The notes below the pieces were generated by a model. That model had not been told where the DNA came from, made no database searches, and saw only the letters and a list, made by a program, of their open reading frames with translations. DNA of 64,000 bases, taken from NCBI GenBank assembly GCA_038380795.1, contig CM076265.1, forward strand, positions 3,398,001 to 3,462,000, read 5' to 3'. The stretch comes from Pyrocephalus nanus (taxonomy: Eukaryota > Chordata > Aves > Passeriformes > Tyrannidae). The position numbers and the translations under genes were made by a program. Each line of letters begins with the position of its first letter. The stretch's first letter is position 1. Positions 1-11,557 of the stretch are shown piece after piece.

Positions 1-238
1 GGGGCAGTGCGGGGGGCAGTGCGGGGGACAGTGCGGGGGGCAGTGCGGGGGACAGTGCGGGGGGCAGTGCGGGGGACAGTGCGGGGGGCAGTGCGGGGGG
101 CAGTGCGGGGGGCAGTGCGGGGGGCAGTGCGGGGGACAGTGCGGGGGGCAGTGCGGGGGACAGTGCGGGGGGCAGTGCGGGGGGCAGTGCGGGGGACAGT
201 GCGGGGGGCAGTGCGGGGGACAGTGCGGGGGGCAGTGC
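1..238. repeat. 12-bp G-rich minisatellite with 60-bp higher-order period
   Basis: About twenty head-to-tail copies of a 12-bp unit, in two versions that differ by one base (GGGGGGCAGTGC and GGGGGACAGTGC). After a partial first copy the order of G and A versions is G A G A G A G G G G A G A G G A G A G. The 60 bases at 121-180 and 181-240 are identical, and 61-120 differs by one base, so a five-unit block was itself duplicated. The array touches the window edge and continues to the left. The regular runs of five to six G make G-quadruplex formation on this strand plausible. The open frame across it (repeating RGAVRGTV) is a by-product of a 12-bp period and not a gene. Confidence 0.95.
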
Positions 239-240
239 GG

Positions 241-650
241 GACGCGGTGTCCCCCCTCCCGGCTGCGGGACGGGAGCGCTTCCCGGGGCCGCCTCCGGCT
301 CCCCTGGAGCCTGCCCGGGCCAGGCTGCCTCCGGGAGTCTCTTGGAAGAGTTATGGGTTCACGTAACTCCTAATTTCTGGGGGAGCGCAGGCTCTCCTCG
401 GCGGCAGGGAGAGAGGAGGGTCGCGGCGGCTGCCCCCTGACTAAAGGGGGTTTGTACCTGTTGCCGTCGCGGAGCTTTTACAACCCCCTCCGGCAGCAGA
501 GGCGTAGCTCTGCAGCCTCGGAGCGCACCTGGGGCAGCCTTGTGGGGGATCTTCCCCCGTTATTTCGGGGCTGCCGCTCTGCTGAGCCGGGAGAGGAGGG
601 CAGGAGGCGGCGAGAGCGGCCCCGGTGACATGTGCGGGTGTTACACAACG
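241..650 (+). promoter_or_regulatory. PRRG4: CpG-rich promoter region of PRRG4
   Basis: A GC- and CpG-rich stretch lies just before the first coding exon of PRRG4. In human PRRG4 the first exon is non-coding, so a 5' UTR exon should lie here. I could not choose its donor with confidence; candidates are the GT sites near 362, 625 and 726. The G-rich minisatellite abuts it on the left. Promoter status is inferred from composition and position. Confidence 0.55.
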
Positions 651-850
651 AGAGCTCTGCGAGAGACAGGCAGGACCAGTTCGGGTCGGTGCCTTTCTTC
701 CAGGGACCCATCGGCCTGGGCTGCGTGTAGGTGCTTGCGCTGGATGACTTCATGTATTAGGATTCATCCAGGGTTCATCAGTGACACCTCAGAAGTGTCA
801 TTCAGAGTTGTCATTATTTTTGAAACTCACGTTAGTTTTCTGCCTGACAG

Positions 851-965
851 ATCCTGGCCATGTTGGCGTTTTTGGTAGTGCTGTGTCAACTGCACGTGAT
901 GATGTTCGCATTTCCTCACTGCCCTGGGAGATTAAGTAACTTGAAGCAACCTGAATGGAAAGATG
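851..965 (+). CDS. PRRG4: PRRG4 exon with signal peptide (coding from 860)
   Basis: The acceptor is TGACAG just before 851 and the donor GTAACT starts at 966. ATG at 860 opens MLAFLVVLCQLHVMMFA followed by FPHC, which parallels the human PRRG4 signal peptide and its following FPHC. The exon ends in phase 1 (GAT G) and the next exon supplies TG, giving the expected Val before FTS. Only 106 coding bases, so it is not obvious as a long open frame. Confidence 0.9.
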
Positions 966-3900
966 GTAACTTAGTTTTAACATGACTTTATCCTTGTACC
1001 TAACTTTGCTTTGTTGGTTTGTTTGTTGTTGGGTTTTGTTGGTTGGTTGGTTGGTTGGTTGGTTGGGTTTTTTTACTTTCTTTTTAAAATTAAGCTGGTT
1101 TATGCCTGTTTAGATTATTTGAATATCTTTTGCTGAAATGACTGATAATTGACTTGGGAGTCAATATTAAGTATTTATCAGATGCAGCAGTAAGTGCAGA
1201 TTGGGACAACTCAGCTTTCTCTAGGTTTCCAGGGTTATTGCCACTGATATAACCAGAACCCTTTAAGTACCATCAAATTAAAAAAAAAAAATTAAGTCTG
1301 TATTAAGACAATATTACTTTGGTACTGCTTGAGCACATCACAGTTGTATTTGTCTGCCTAAAATGGCTTTGTATTAGAAAGGGTTCATTTGGTGGCTTTT
1401 GGAAATGGATGTTTTTTCTCAATACCCAATCCTCTTACAACACCTGCAAAGATAAGTTCCCCAGAAGGGCTCGAGCATTACAATGCTAAACCATTTTAAG
1501 CATCAGGGCTTCAAAAAGGAATTTGTAACTTAGCTGCCTGGTCTTCTCAGTGCATGAGGAGTGCTGAAACCTTAAGATGGGCTTTAAAAAAAATCATCAC
1601 ATGGAGCATGAGGCTCCTTCAAGGCAGTGGAGCAGAAATACATGGCTAGCAGAAAAATGCTTGAGACAGATTATTTGCTAAAACCCCTGTTGCTCTGGGC
1701 ATAAAAAGTCAGGCTGCCTCTCTCCTGTGAGTTCATGGCACAGGTCCCTCATGGTTGGGAGAGAATTCAAACCCATGTGCTTCATTCCCCACATACTTTC
1801 TTAATCACCAGGTTGCAAGTGAGCTGGAGGTGGAGATAAGTGTATTTTGACTATGTGACAAAGGGGAAAAAGTGCAGAGAAATGGATTAAAAAAATCTTG
1901 AAAAGAGAAAAGAATCGATGTGTCCTTGGGGTCCTGGGCTCCAGGCAGCTTGCCTGTGCATTCCCTTTTAGGTAAGATGCATCAATTGTCTAAGTTAATT
2001 CGGAAGTACAGCTAATACTGCTTGCATGGTAAGGAATGAAACACCACTGAGCAAAATTGCAGGTCTCTGTTGCACAAGATTGAGGTTATTTTCATGATTA
2101 GCACTGAACCACGATTATTGATAATATGTTTTTCCATGTAATTCTTTTCCCTTTCCACTTGTGGGTCTGGGGTTTTCCTGATTTTGTTTTGGATACACCA
2201 AGTCCTTCTTTTTAGGTATAGTATAAATATTTTAAGCTCATATTTTCTTGCCATTACTTTAGAATAACAGATTTTCCCTCCTACACAAATGCATGTGCAC
2301 ACATGTGGCTCCTTCAATACATACTATAATAGTATGTAAATTCTGTGTAATATTCCTTAAATATACTATAATATTAAATACCTAAACAACGCCTATGTAA
2401 GCTACACTGCAGTTTTCTCAGTTTTCAGAGAGCAAACTATGCTGAGATACCATTGCAAGATCTACCAGTAACAATTAGGGTAAAAATTCCTGAACGATGT
2501 GATAATCCAGCCAAACAGGCTAACAAGAACACAAAGCTAATTTGTAACTGAATAACTTTATACTGAATCTCATCTCCTTTTTTAGCTGTCTGGCTTGGCA
2601 TGTAACAATGCTGTTTTCTGCATTACACTTGCAAAAGTAATCCTCTAGTCATTTTGCTCAACCAGATAGTCTGAATTTCTTGGATACAGATTAGGCTTTC
2701 ACTGAAAACCACTCCAGAAAATCAGTTTTGTCATAAAAAGATTTTTTTTTTTTTTTTTCCCTAAGAAACTGTAGCAAGAGCAGGCTAAAACTTGACTATG
2801 GAAAATGTCTGGTGAGGAAATACATTCCTGTATTCCAAAGCCTTCTACAATTTCACTCACTGTTCTGGAATCTCACCTCACAACTTACTCCACGAGGCCT
2901 CACGAAGCCTGCAATGTGAACAAAAGAAGAATTAAATGTCCTCATAAATTCCTGTAGTCAGTAAAATTCATATTGTGGATGAATTGAAAACAAACCTGGT
3001 GACACAGCAACTGTGACATTAAAACTTGATGCCACGATGGTGAAAAGAGAGCAAATGTAAAATGTCTGCTGCTATTTTTACAAACTCGATTCTGTAAACA
3101 GAATTTGGTACTCAGAGACGCCCAAATATTGACAAATCTATGTTGAGGATTGTTTAGAAGGAAGAGTTGTTTTGGTTTTCCCCTTCCCTCGCCCCCTCTC
3201 CTCCCCCTTGCCTCCTTCCTCCAGGGGATCAGTGTCCTGCTTGGTTCGTACCTGACTGAATTTCTGCTTTATGTGACTGTTGCTTTGCTCTTAAGAGCTC
3301 CAGTAAAAACCATCGCCCACATTCCAGAAGGGACAACACCAAAGCCTGACCAACAGCTCTCATGATAATCAAATTCTCTTGGCCAGTACAAGGAATAGCT
3401 GAAAGGGAAATATGTTTGTTTTAGTTACATAGTTAGAAAATACAGCAGCGAAGAAGACATTTAGGAGAAAACCTTGATGCTCCTTTTCCTTGTACGTAGC
3501 TGAGAGATGCTTGGGGAAGGAGAGATCTCAGTGTGCTCCTTTGGGATCTTGACCATTCTTTAAAAACATCGAGTTCAGCCTCTCTAACTTGTTTTAAATC
3601 GATTTTATTTTAATTAGTGTTCACGTCCGAAAAGGAGGCCAATTTATTCATCGGACGACACCTTCTGAACAACAGATTTGATTTTGAAGTATTCACGGCA
3701 GATAACCTGGAAAGAGAGTGCTATGAAGAGCTGTGCAACTATGAAGAAGCAAGAGAAATTTTCGAAGACCACGACAAAACGGTAGCGGTTCAAACTGGAT
3801 TTAATATACTGAGGGAGGCTCCTGGCTAAATCATCATTTATATATTATGTTATGCCTGCAAACAGACAGAAATGAAGCTTCAGAAGTCCCACTTGTAGAT

Positions 3901-6251
3901 ATTCCAATATATTTACAGACTCTTTTATTTTTTTTTTTTTTTAAAGTAGCTTCTCAGCATTATTATTAATTGGCAGACCCCATCCTCGTGTTTTGGAAGA
4001 GACCAGTACAGAGCAAATCTGCAGTTCAGCTATTGCTGAGTGTTCCTAAAGCATTACCTTCTGAATCTCTACCTATATAGGTAGAAACCTGCTATAAAAA
4101 ATGAGAAAAAAATATAAGAAACCCTTCAGCCCAATAAGGGAATCATGAGGGAGTCTTGCTGGGTAGCAAAAGTGGAAATTATGGCTGAACACATTTAATG
4201 CCTGCTGGTCATGCAACATGAAAGTTTTTCTCTTGAATAAATCTCATTATTTTGCTTAGCTCATGTGAATTCAAATACCATTCATGCAAATGTAGGATTC
4301 TTAAGAACTCTGCCTCATAAATACTCTTTTGTAGGGATTTACAAAGATTAACTGTAAGCATTTTTTTAGTGTCAGGATATACGGTAACTTCTACTGTAAT
4401 CAGGCAGAAATATGATGTAACACTGGACAGTTTAATACACTTTTCTCTTTCACCAAGTGGCAATTTTTGCTTTGTGAAATTTCAATGCAAACTTGAACGG
4501 ATAAGAAAAATATTGTGGGATGGGCAAGTACAAATCCTTCAGCAGGAGCTGCTTCTTTTTATGCCATTGTTAAATTTTGCCCAATATACCATATTAAAGA
4601 CAATAAAGTCAATAGGCCTGTCAACTATAAATCTGATTATTTTGGGGTTTTTTTTACAGATGGATTTTTGGAAAGACTATTCAACTAAAGGCCCTAAAAT
4701 AAAAATAGGTAAGTTATCCTCTTATTTTTTTCTTATATTGCTGCACTTTCTGTTTGTTATAACAGTACATTTAATTCACTGTTCATTCAGTTAGCAACAT
4801 CAGAAAATTGATTTTTTTAACTGAAGATCACTGTGAATCATACATTTCATTATCTGATGCCATAAAACATACTCACTGAAGCATCTTAGAATGGGATCCA
4901 TTATAACTCTGTAGGTAAAAACAATATAATTTTCACGGCCATTTCTTTATTGCACAATTGGTAAACTTTGTAATAATTCTGGGACTGCTTTCCGTGGTTT
5001 TATTTTGTTTGCTCTCCCTCCCATGTCTTGAACAGTAATATAACAGTCTGAATTAGGCTCAGAGTAGTCTGATTGCAGATGTTTAATGAAAAACTGGTAT
5101 CTACAGCCTGATCAAGGTCAAAAGCACATGAAGTAATGCTTGGAAAGCATTAGAAGATGGACATCTCAAACAGCAGTTCACAGTGCAAACTGGGTAGATG
5201 GAAAGAATACATAATGAAAATAAACAATGTTTTCTCCTCAGGAGACGAGACACTACAAAAGATCAACGTCACAGGACTTCTCATCAGTCTCGTTGCTGCT
5301 GGAGTACTGTTGGTTATAATTGCACTGATTGTCTTCTACTGCTGCAAAAGTAGATGCAAATCAAGGCAACCACCAGGGTAAGGAATTTTAAAAAAATAAC
5401 AGTGGAATTTAAAAATCACTGTGGGTTGGTCTAACTGTATTCTCAGAGAATCTCATGGGAGTTCTCGTTTGTACTTGCCTGCAAGCCAAGTTAGGTGAGC
5501 ACCAGCAGTGCTTCTGCTGAAGTTAATAGCCCAAAAAAATTAACACTTGCACACCCAAACCTTTGGCTTTGCTTTTTGCGTGTGTGTTTCTTGGTTCCAA
5601 AACATTCTTACTAAAAAGATGGAATCATTTTACTGGATTGGGGCCTGCAGTGGAAAGTCTCATAGGATGAGTGCCTTTCATGGCAGAGTCAAGCTCAGAT
5701 GGGAGATGGAGTAGTTTGGAGGAAATTCCCCTTTACCAGTTCTCTATTCCTGCTTGTTCCTTTATCCTAAACTTGAAAGGAATGTAAGAGGATTCTGTGC
5801 TTCCTCTTCCTTATAACTTTCACATTACTGAGCTATTCTTACCCTGTGGTTTGGAGAGAGCATTTGGCTTTATGATCACTGAAGGCATGTTTTTTTTTCC
5901 TCTGATGTGGGTTTTTGGTGGGGAGTTTTTTTGGGGTTGTTTTTTTATTTTATGATAAGGACTTTACATTCTTTCTTCCCTTTGAAACAGAAGTTGCCAC
6001 TTATTTTGCTGTTACCTTTGTGCAGGTACTTGGATTACATCCGAAGCAGACGTGGCTCAGCCAGCATCTTCAGAAGGCACGAGGAGTTTTCTTTGAACCC
6101 ACTTCCCCCCAGAACTGACGATTCAGGACTCCCCACTTACGAGCAGGCGGTGACTTCAGATGGACAGCACAACGTGCCACCACCCCCTTACCCAGGGCCC
6201 CCCAGGGGGACGTGGATGTTCAGAAAGTCGATGTCCCTTCCTGCCCCCTAA
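860..6251 (+). CDS. PRRG4: PRRG4 (TMG4), transmembrane gamma-carboxyglutamic acid protein 4; join of 5 coding exons
   Basis: Coding exons 860-965, 3618-3781, 4660-4708, 5242-5377 and 6026-6251, all with GT/AG borders and matching phases, give 681 bases: 226 residues plus stop, the length of human PRRG4. Residues 1-17 are a signal peptide. Residues 36-55 form the pro-region and 56-100 the Gla domain, with the paired-cysteine ERECYEELC core (C70, C75) and the glutamates that vitamin-K-dependent carboxylase modifies. A membrane helix spans about 116-140 and is followed by a Cys/Lys/Arg stop-transfer segment. The cytoplasmic tail carries LPTY (187-190) and PPPY (204-207), PY motifs known in this family to bind WW-domain proteins. 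It is a type I plasma-membrane protein without a protease domain. Splice junctions were placed by eye; the identity is secure. Confidence 0.95.
1036..1070 (+). repeat. GGTT simple repeat
   Basis: A run of (GGTT)n inside a T/G-rich stretch in PRRG4 intron sequence. Low complexity only. Confidence 0.85.
3618..3781 (+). CDS. PRRG4: PRRG4 Gla-domain exon
   Basis: Begins after the TTAG ending at 3617 and ends before GTAGCG at 3782. It encodes the propeptide end and Gla domain, including NLERECYEELCNYEEAREIF. It starts in phase 1 and ends on a codon boundary. Confidence 0.95.
4660..4708 (+). CDS. PRRG4: PRRG4 short linker exon
   Basis: 49 bases between a TTTTACAG acceptor and GTAAGT donor, encoding MDFWKDYSTKGPKIKI. 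The aromatic FWxxY stack is the end of the Gla module. Confidence 0.93.
5242..5377 (+). CDS. PRRG4: PRRG4 transmembrane exon
   Basis: Follows CTCCTCAG and ends before GTAAGG. It encodes a short stalk and the single membrane helix (GLLISLVAAGVLLVIIALIV) followed by FYCCKSRCKSR. Confidence 0.95.
6026..6251 (+). CDS. PRRG4: PRRG4 last coding exon, cytoplasmic tail
   Basis: Acceptor TTTGTGCAG precedes 6026. It encodes the PY-motif tail (LPTYEQAV, PPPPYPG) and the conserved terminal FRKSMSLP segment, ending at TAA 6249-6251. Confidence 0.96.
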
Positions 6252-7502
6252 TCACAAACCTCCTTCTGGGCTGAGGGGGGACTACTGAAGCACCACATAC
6301 ATTTGGAGAAGTGTGTGCTTACCTTGCATATTGCAAGATGCCTTCCAGAAACGGGGAAGATCTTCAGGACAACGAGGAACGAGTGAAGTTCCCATTTGGG
6401 AAAGGAGCTCACCTGCTGTTCTTTGCACAGAGCCACTGTGCTGAGAGGGGGCAGTGCATGAAGAGCAAGGCTGGCACTGCTGCCCTCTTCCATCTGCACT
6501 TTGAGCCATCCCATCAAACTATTGATGTCTCATTAATAGTTTCATCTTTTTTTTTTTTTTTTCCTTCAGAAGGAACAGTATTTTAATTGCTCTTATTGAC
6601 ACTAGCAATTTTTTGTGACTTAGTACTTTAAACCACCATAAGAAGTCTACTTTGTTGAAGCCCACGTGTTCACTTCCTTGCTGTGTGAATTTTCTATTCA
6701 TTCTAATAACTGATTTGAGTGTGAAAATTATTTCATGGCTTGGTCTGGATTACACTGGTTTATTTTAGACATTGCTAATTTGTTGTATTTTTGTGTTTAT
6801 AATTTTGGATCGGAAGGAACCATTAATTCCATGGCACGCTACCCATTCAGACAAAGTATATTTGTGTCAGGTGGTTTTGATGTTCAACAGTAAATACCAG
6901 GTCAAAGAGAATTAAGTTACTGTGGATCAGGGCTAGAGATCTGTCCCTGGATAAAAAAACTACCCAGGTTTCACAGCTAATGTGTCTTTTGTAGTTTAAA
7001 AACTAAAATGTTGAAAAAGACATTTAATTTTCAAATCAAAGGCCGTTGATGAGTGTCTGTTGCACTAATGGGATGACAAAATATCTTTTAAGTAGAATCA
7101 AACACTGTATTAGATCAATAACCAGTATCCACAGAGCACTAGTCAAGGACTTCAGGGAATTACTGATTAACTGTATCAACACAGTGTCTCTGTCTATGGT
7201 TGTGGCCACCATTAGTTTGACATCTTCCTAAAATATCAACCCCCAGCATTCTGTGGCTTTCAGATCTTGCTGAGCGAGTTGCTGACCAACACTTGTGCGC
7301 CTTCACCTCCCTGCCCCAGGAAATCACATCCAAGGATCTCACAGGCAACCTGCTGGGCTGGGGTTTTCTTGCTGGACAGTGGCTGTACAGTTACACATGT
7401 GCCAGGAAGTTTTTTTTAAGAAGTAACAACTCCCCCTTTTCCTCCCCCACCCATTGGATCAAATTATATTTTTATTTGGTGCCTAAAATGCACTTTAATA
7501 AA
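6252..7502 (+). other. PRRG4: PRRG4 3' UTR
   Basis: Non-coding AT-rich sequence from the PRRG4 stop to AATAAA at 7497-7502, which is the best polyadenylation signal downstream of the stop. The exact cleavage site cannot be fixed from sequence. Confidence 0.65.
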
Positions 7503-7929
7503 GGCTGGATCTTTCTGTGTAACATTTCACTGGATTTTATGGTTTTTAACATGTTAGAACCTACAGTGCTGTTAAATGAGATGCAGAGGATTGGTCTGAG
7601 ATTTTTAAATGCTTTTGCAAGTGAGAAAATGTTCCAAATCTTGGAATAGAAAGAGGGTGCATTGACAATGCCACACAAGGAGGTCTCACCCTCTGAAAAA
7701 CACACCAAACACAGCTGGTACCAGTGGTGTTCTCATTCATAAAGCTTCAGCATCGGATTGGGCTTCTGACAAGTCACAAAGATCTCTGCAGCTTCTTTCT
7801 TGTTGAGAGAATTCCCTTTTACCCTACTTGTAAAATCATTTTGAAGTTCTTGTTCTGTGAGACTGAAATCACTGAACTGTGTGAGGTATTTTGATAAGCA
7901 AAAGACGAGGTTATGATCAAGCCATGGAA

Positions 7930-10418
7930 TTAAAAGCTTGCAAAAATATTCTCCCATGGTTCCTTTTCATTTAGGGAACAGTTTTTAAATTTGTGAATGT
8001 GCATTTCCAGCTCTAGAGGACACTTATCTCCAGATTTTTTTCCCTGGGACTCAAAAATGACTAATCTAATGGAACTGATAGGAAGACTTGCAAGGAAAGG
8101 GATTTCACAGGGCTTGCAAGAGCTCAGAGATTCTTTAATTCTCAACCACAGTTACCACCTGGCAAAGTCATGCTTTCAGCACACTACAGAAATGGTGCAG
8201 AATCCAATTTAATCACATGTAACAAGACAATTTGCAAGACACATTCCACCTATTATAAATAAGGAGCAGCATTTAAAATTTAGTTGGATACAGTGTAAAC
8301 TTACCTCTCCTTGTAGAGGGAGAGAATGCCTTTGAACAGTTCATGAAAATGTGAGTCAGGAAGCATTGGATTCAGGTCCTGTCAAAGTCTACGAAGCTTT
8401 TTATCCCAGCTGAACTGGGATTGGAGCAACAAAAAATGAGATAACTGATTATTTCAGGTAATAAAAAGTATAATGCTCTGCCAAATTATTTACCACAATG
8501 TTGTTGCCAAACCCAGCTTAGAGTATTCTATTGTTACAACAATGCCTGCTCATATTAACTAGAATGTTTGAGGCTGATCTGCCCTTAAAAGTTATATTTC
8601 AAATTTGGAAAGCACAGCAAAATTCCTTATCACTCCTCAGATTACCAGCTGTGAATAAAATGCATTCATTATCAGGCTATCATCAACACTGTTTAAAGCT
8701 TTAAAAGAACCATCAAGGTAATAAAAAGCAAAACACCACCAACAAACCAAACTTCTCTATCCACAATTTCTATCCACCTGCCAACAGTTTTACTCCTGAT
8801 ATCCTCACTTGTTTCAGGGCTGTAGAGAACAGGAAGGAAAATGCAGGTTTAAAAGCCATTTTTCAAAACACCTCAAGAGTGCTCTTTCTATGCTGTAAAT
8901 GTCTTCCAATTAATTCCTATCAGATACAGATTTATGACTATAATTTCCACAGTCAAGAACTTGGATGTATTTACCTCTCAAAAATCTTAAGCAGGTCTTC
9001 CCAAATACCCTGCTCTTTATTCAGGTGGTAATTTTTTACTGTTTCCAGTCATTTCTGAACTGTACAGACAGTTGTTAATTAATCTTATGAGCATATTTCC
9101 TTCTACTTATCCATCAGAACTTTTTGAACGCACTGGTTATATTTAATTCTCACTTGGATGTTGAGTACTGTCATTTTGTTGGGTGAGGGGCAGCAGCATT
9201 TTAAACTCTGCTAGTCTCTGTGTTATTTTGTACAACAATTTCCAAATAAATATTTATACAAGCTAATCACAGCAAAAGAGAAAATGCTAATTTAGCCTAT
9301 GATGAAAAATAAAAAAAACCCTCTGACAACCCTTTTTGATTTTTTTTTACATGCCCTCTTCTTGAAGTACTTACCAGAAAGATGGGGACAAACTTATTAG
9401 CAGGGCCTGTTGTACCAGGAGAAGCAGTAATGATTTTAAACCAAAAGAGGGTAGATGTAGACTAGATATAAGGAAATATTTATTTACCATGAGGGTAAAT
9501 TCTGAAGTGGAGGTATATGTGGTGCAGTGAGAATGCACCTTGACAGAGGCAGGAGGGATAGATGAGGGCAACTGCACAGGGGAAATACTGGAGCACAGCG
9601 AATTACACCAAATTAATCACTCCTGATTTGCCCTCTGGAAAATAATACTCAAATTTATGCTTTTTCTCCCAGCCACACAGGATGAGCTGAGCTGAGCTAG
9701 CTGGTTAAAACTCCCTACAGGGTACCAGAATCTCCTCATGTATTTGAACATTCAATGAATCTCTTTAATCAGTCAACTGGACTGATATTTGAAATACAGC
9801 TGATGGGATAGATGTTTCACTCCTGTTAGAAATCTTGGGAAAACAGTTCCTTCTTTCACTCCTACTTTTTTCCACAGCACCCAGACTAATAAAACACTGA
9901 AACAAAAGGCATCTTGCTGCCTACATTCTGGGAGCCTCCAGAGGCTCACACTTAAAAGGGAGCAGCCAGATTTCAATAAAACATCAGGCAAAATATTTCA
10001 GTGTAGAAACTGTTACAGTTAAATATAAGTTTTGAAACGGCCTTGTAACAGATTTAAAAATTCCTGATACAGTGCTACTGCATTGCACTCAGGTAGTTCA
10101 AGCAGTTTCAGTTTAATTTCTCTAAAGATCAGCAACTCCTAAGTACTGAACACATAAACATCCAGTATTTGTTGTTAAATAACCAGCACGGATATGAGAC
10201 AAATGAAAACATCTAGTAAGAGTTACAATAAAATACTCCCTGTTAAAACTACGAGTTTGTTCAACAGCAAAGGTTTTATTTAAGTTTTCTTTTTCCTGTA
10301 CCCCACTGCACGTTTCTCCCACTCACCTTATACCAGTTCTGGTGCTGATCCCTTCGTAAATCATCCAGCAAAACCAAGAGTGGGTGAGTTGAGACAACAC
10401 AAGGGCCAGTGGAGGCAC
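7930..10418 (-). CDS. candidate unrecognised minus-strand gene, 3' part: join of 7 exon-like segments
   Basis: Read on the minus strand, segments at 10327-10418, 9866-9896, 8975-9038, 8809-8819, 8494-8516, 8305-8378 and 7930-8086 each have an AG acceptor and a GT donor (GTGAGT, GTAGGA, GTAAAT, GTGAGG, GTAAAT, GTAAGT), and each junction is phase-compatible. The joined frame is open and ends at TAA 7930-7932. Recognisable stretches are LLVLLDDLRRDQHQNWYK, NYHLNKEQGIWEDLLKIFE, NPMLPDSHFHELFKGILSLY and ELEMHIHKFKNCSLNEKEPW, which read like an alpha-helical protein. I do not recognise the family. Two segments are very short (11 and 23 bases), and the model was chosen by eye among alternatives, so part of the fit may be luck. 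PRRG4 is convergent with it and QSER1 would be divergent. It could be a functional gene, a decaying gene, or partly wrong. Confidence 0.4.
9376..9520 (+). mobile_element. CR1 LINE fragment
   Basis: Contains the CR1 3'-region wording: a GGGCCTGTTG stretch, TTTTAAACCAAAAGAGGGTAG and GACTAGATATAAGGAAA, followed by a decayed ACCATGAGGGT. It is truncated at both ends and has no reading frame. Confidence 0.75.
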
Positions 10419-10932
10419 CTTGGAAGGTGTGAAACCACACAACCAGAGGAGGATTGGGAATGGGAAGGAGACCTGGCCTTCCAGCTCATCCCTGCACTGA
10501 GCTTTCTACCAGCTCAGTCACCTCGAGTCACGTCAGATGTACCACGATTTCACAGATCAACTCCAGTTCAACAGAATGAACGCTGAAGATTTTGCTTCGT
10601 TTGTTTGCACATATGCTTAAGTTATCAAATAAATGACCAGACTAATAGAAGTGAAGAAATGCAAAGAAAGAGAGTATTTGCTGTGAGGCTCCAAGATCGA
10701 GCATGTTCTTTGAGAAGCAGCACTTTCTTCCCTATTTACACATTCCTTAATGCCTGGCTTTATGTTTAAAGAGGCCATGTGCCAAATTAAATGCAAAATC
10801 TAATCTGTTAAGCAACTGCAATTTTCTGCTTTGGTCAGAATCACAATTACTACAACAACAAACAACACAGCCAATGATTAATAACAGGCCTAACCAAGAC
10901 TGATGTTATTACTGCCTATCTGATCTACTTAC

Positions 10933-10996
10933 CCATTCCTGCTCAGGTAGCCTGGCAGCACAGACAGAGCTTCTTCAAAGGTGCTGCATCCAGGAT
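10933..10996 (-). CDS. candidate exon of the minus-strand locus
   Basis: 64 bases on the minus strand between acceptor CCCCTTACAG and donor GTAAGT. Only one frame is open, encoding PGCSTFEEALSVLPGYLSRN with phase 1 start and phase 2 end. It probably belongs to the locus ending at 7930. The link to the 10327-10418 segment is unresolved: an intervening segment at about 10521-10572 on the minus strand has an open frame (HSVELELICEIV) but only a weak donor in the needed phase. Confidence 0.35.
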
Positions 10997-11557
10997 CTGT
11001 AAGGGGATGTCTGCCACCCATCAGCATTCAGCTGAGACAGGCACTGCACAAATTTCATTTTGTGCACTTTTCACAATTTGTTAATGCATCAGACCCAGCT
11101 CAGTTTTGGCCTGAACTTCTCCAAAGTTCATCTGATTAGACACGTTCGAGTTTTTTGTAACATTTTATCTTTGAAACATTAGTTTTTGAAAGAGAATGTC
11201 CTCAAGTCTCTGAAACACTACTTTCAAACAATTGTGAAGCACAAGGTTATTTGTTAAGCTTATTTCTAGAGCTTTTGTTGACAAATGGTTAAGCCACTGA
11301 AAACTAACCACCAGGGTGTTTGTGTATGTTAGCAAACCATTCACGATACTCTGATAGTTCCAAAATGAAGTATTATTATGAACTGAAATACAATCCTTTT
11401 TGTCCACTTTCAGCAACCAAGCTGTAATCTCAGACCTGCACCATTAACTGCATGCTCTGCCTTTAACCACTCTGTCCCATCAACAGCAGCTAAAGCTGCT
11501 GAGCCAGCAAGTGCCTCTGACTGTTCTTCCATGAGTCTTTTCAGCCCATCGAAAATT

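Noticed and set aside
7..366. 119-codon RGAVRGTV-repeat frame
   Set aside because: Produced by the 12-bp minisatellite, whose period is a multiple of three.
3150..3365. 71-codon frame upstream of the PRRG4 Gla exon, considered as the signal-peptide exon
   Set aside because: It has no usable donor in the right phase. The exon at 851-965 matches the PRRG4 N-terminus and phase.
4369..4794. 141-codon frame
   Set aside because: Spans PRRG4 intron and exon 4 in frame by chance; the true exon is only 4660-4708.
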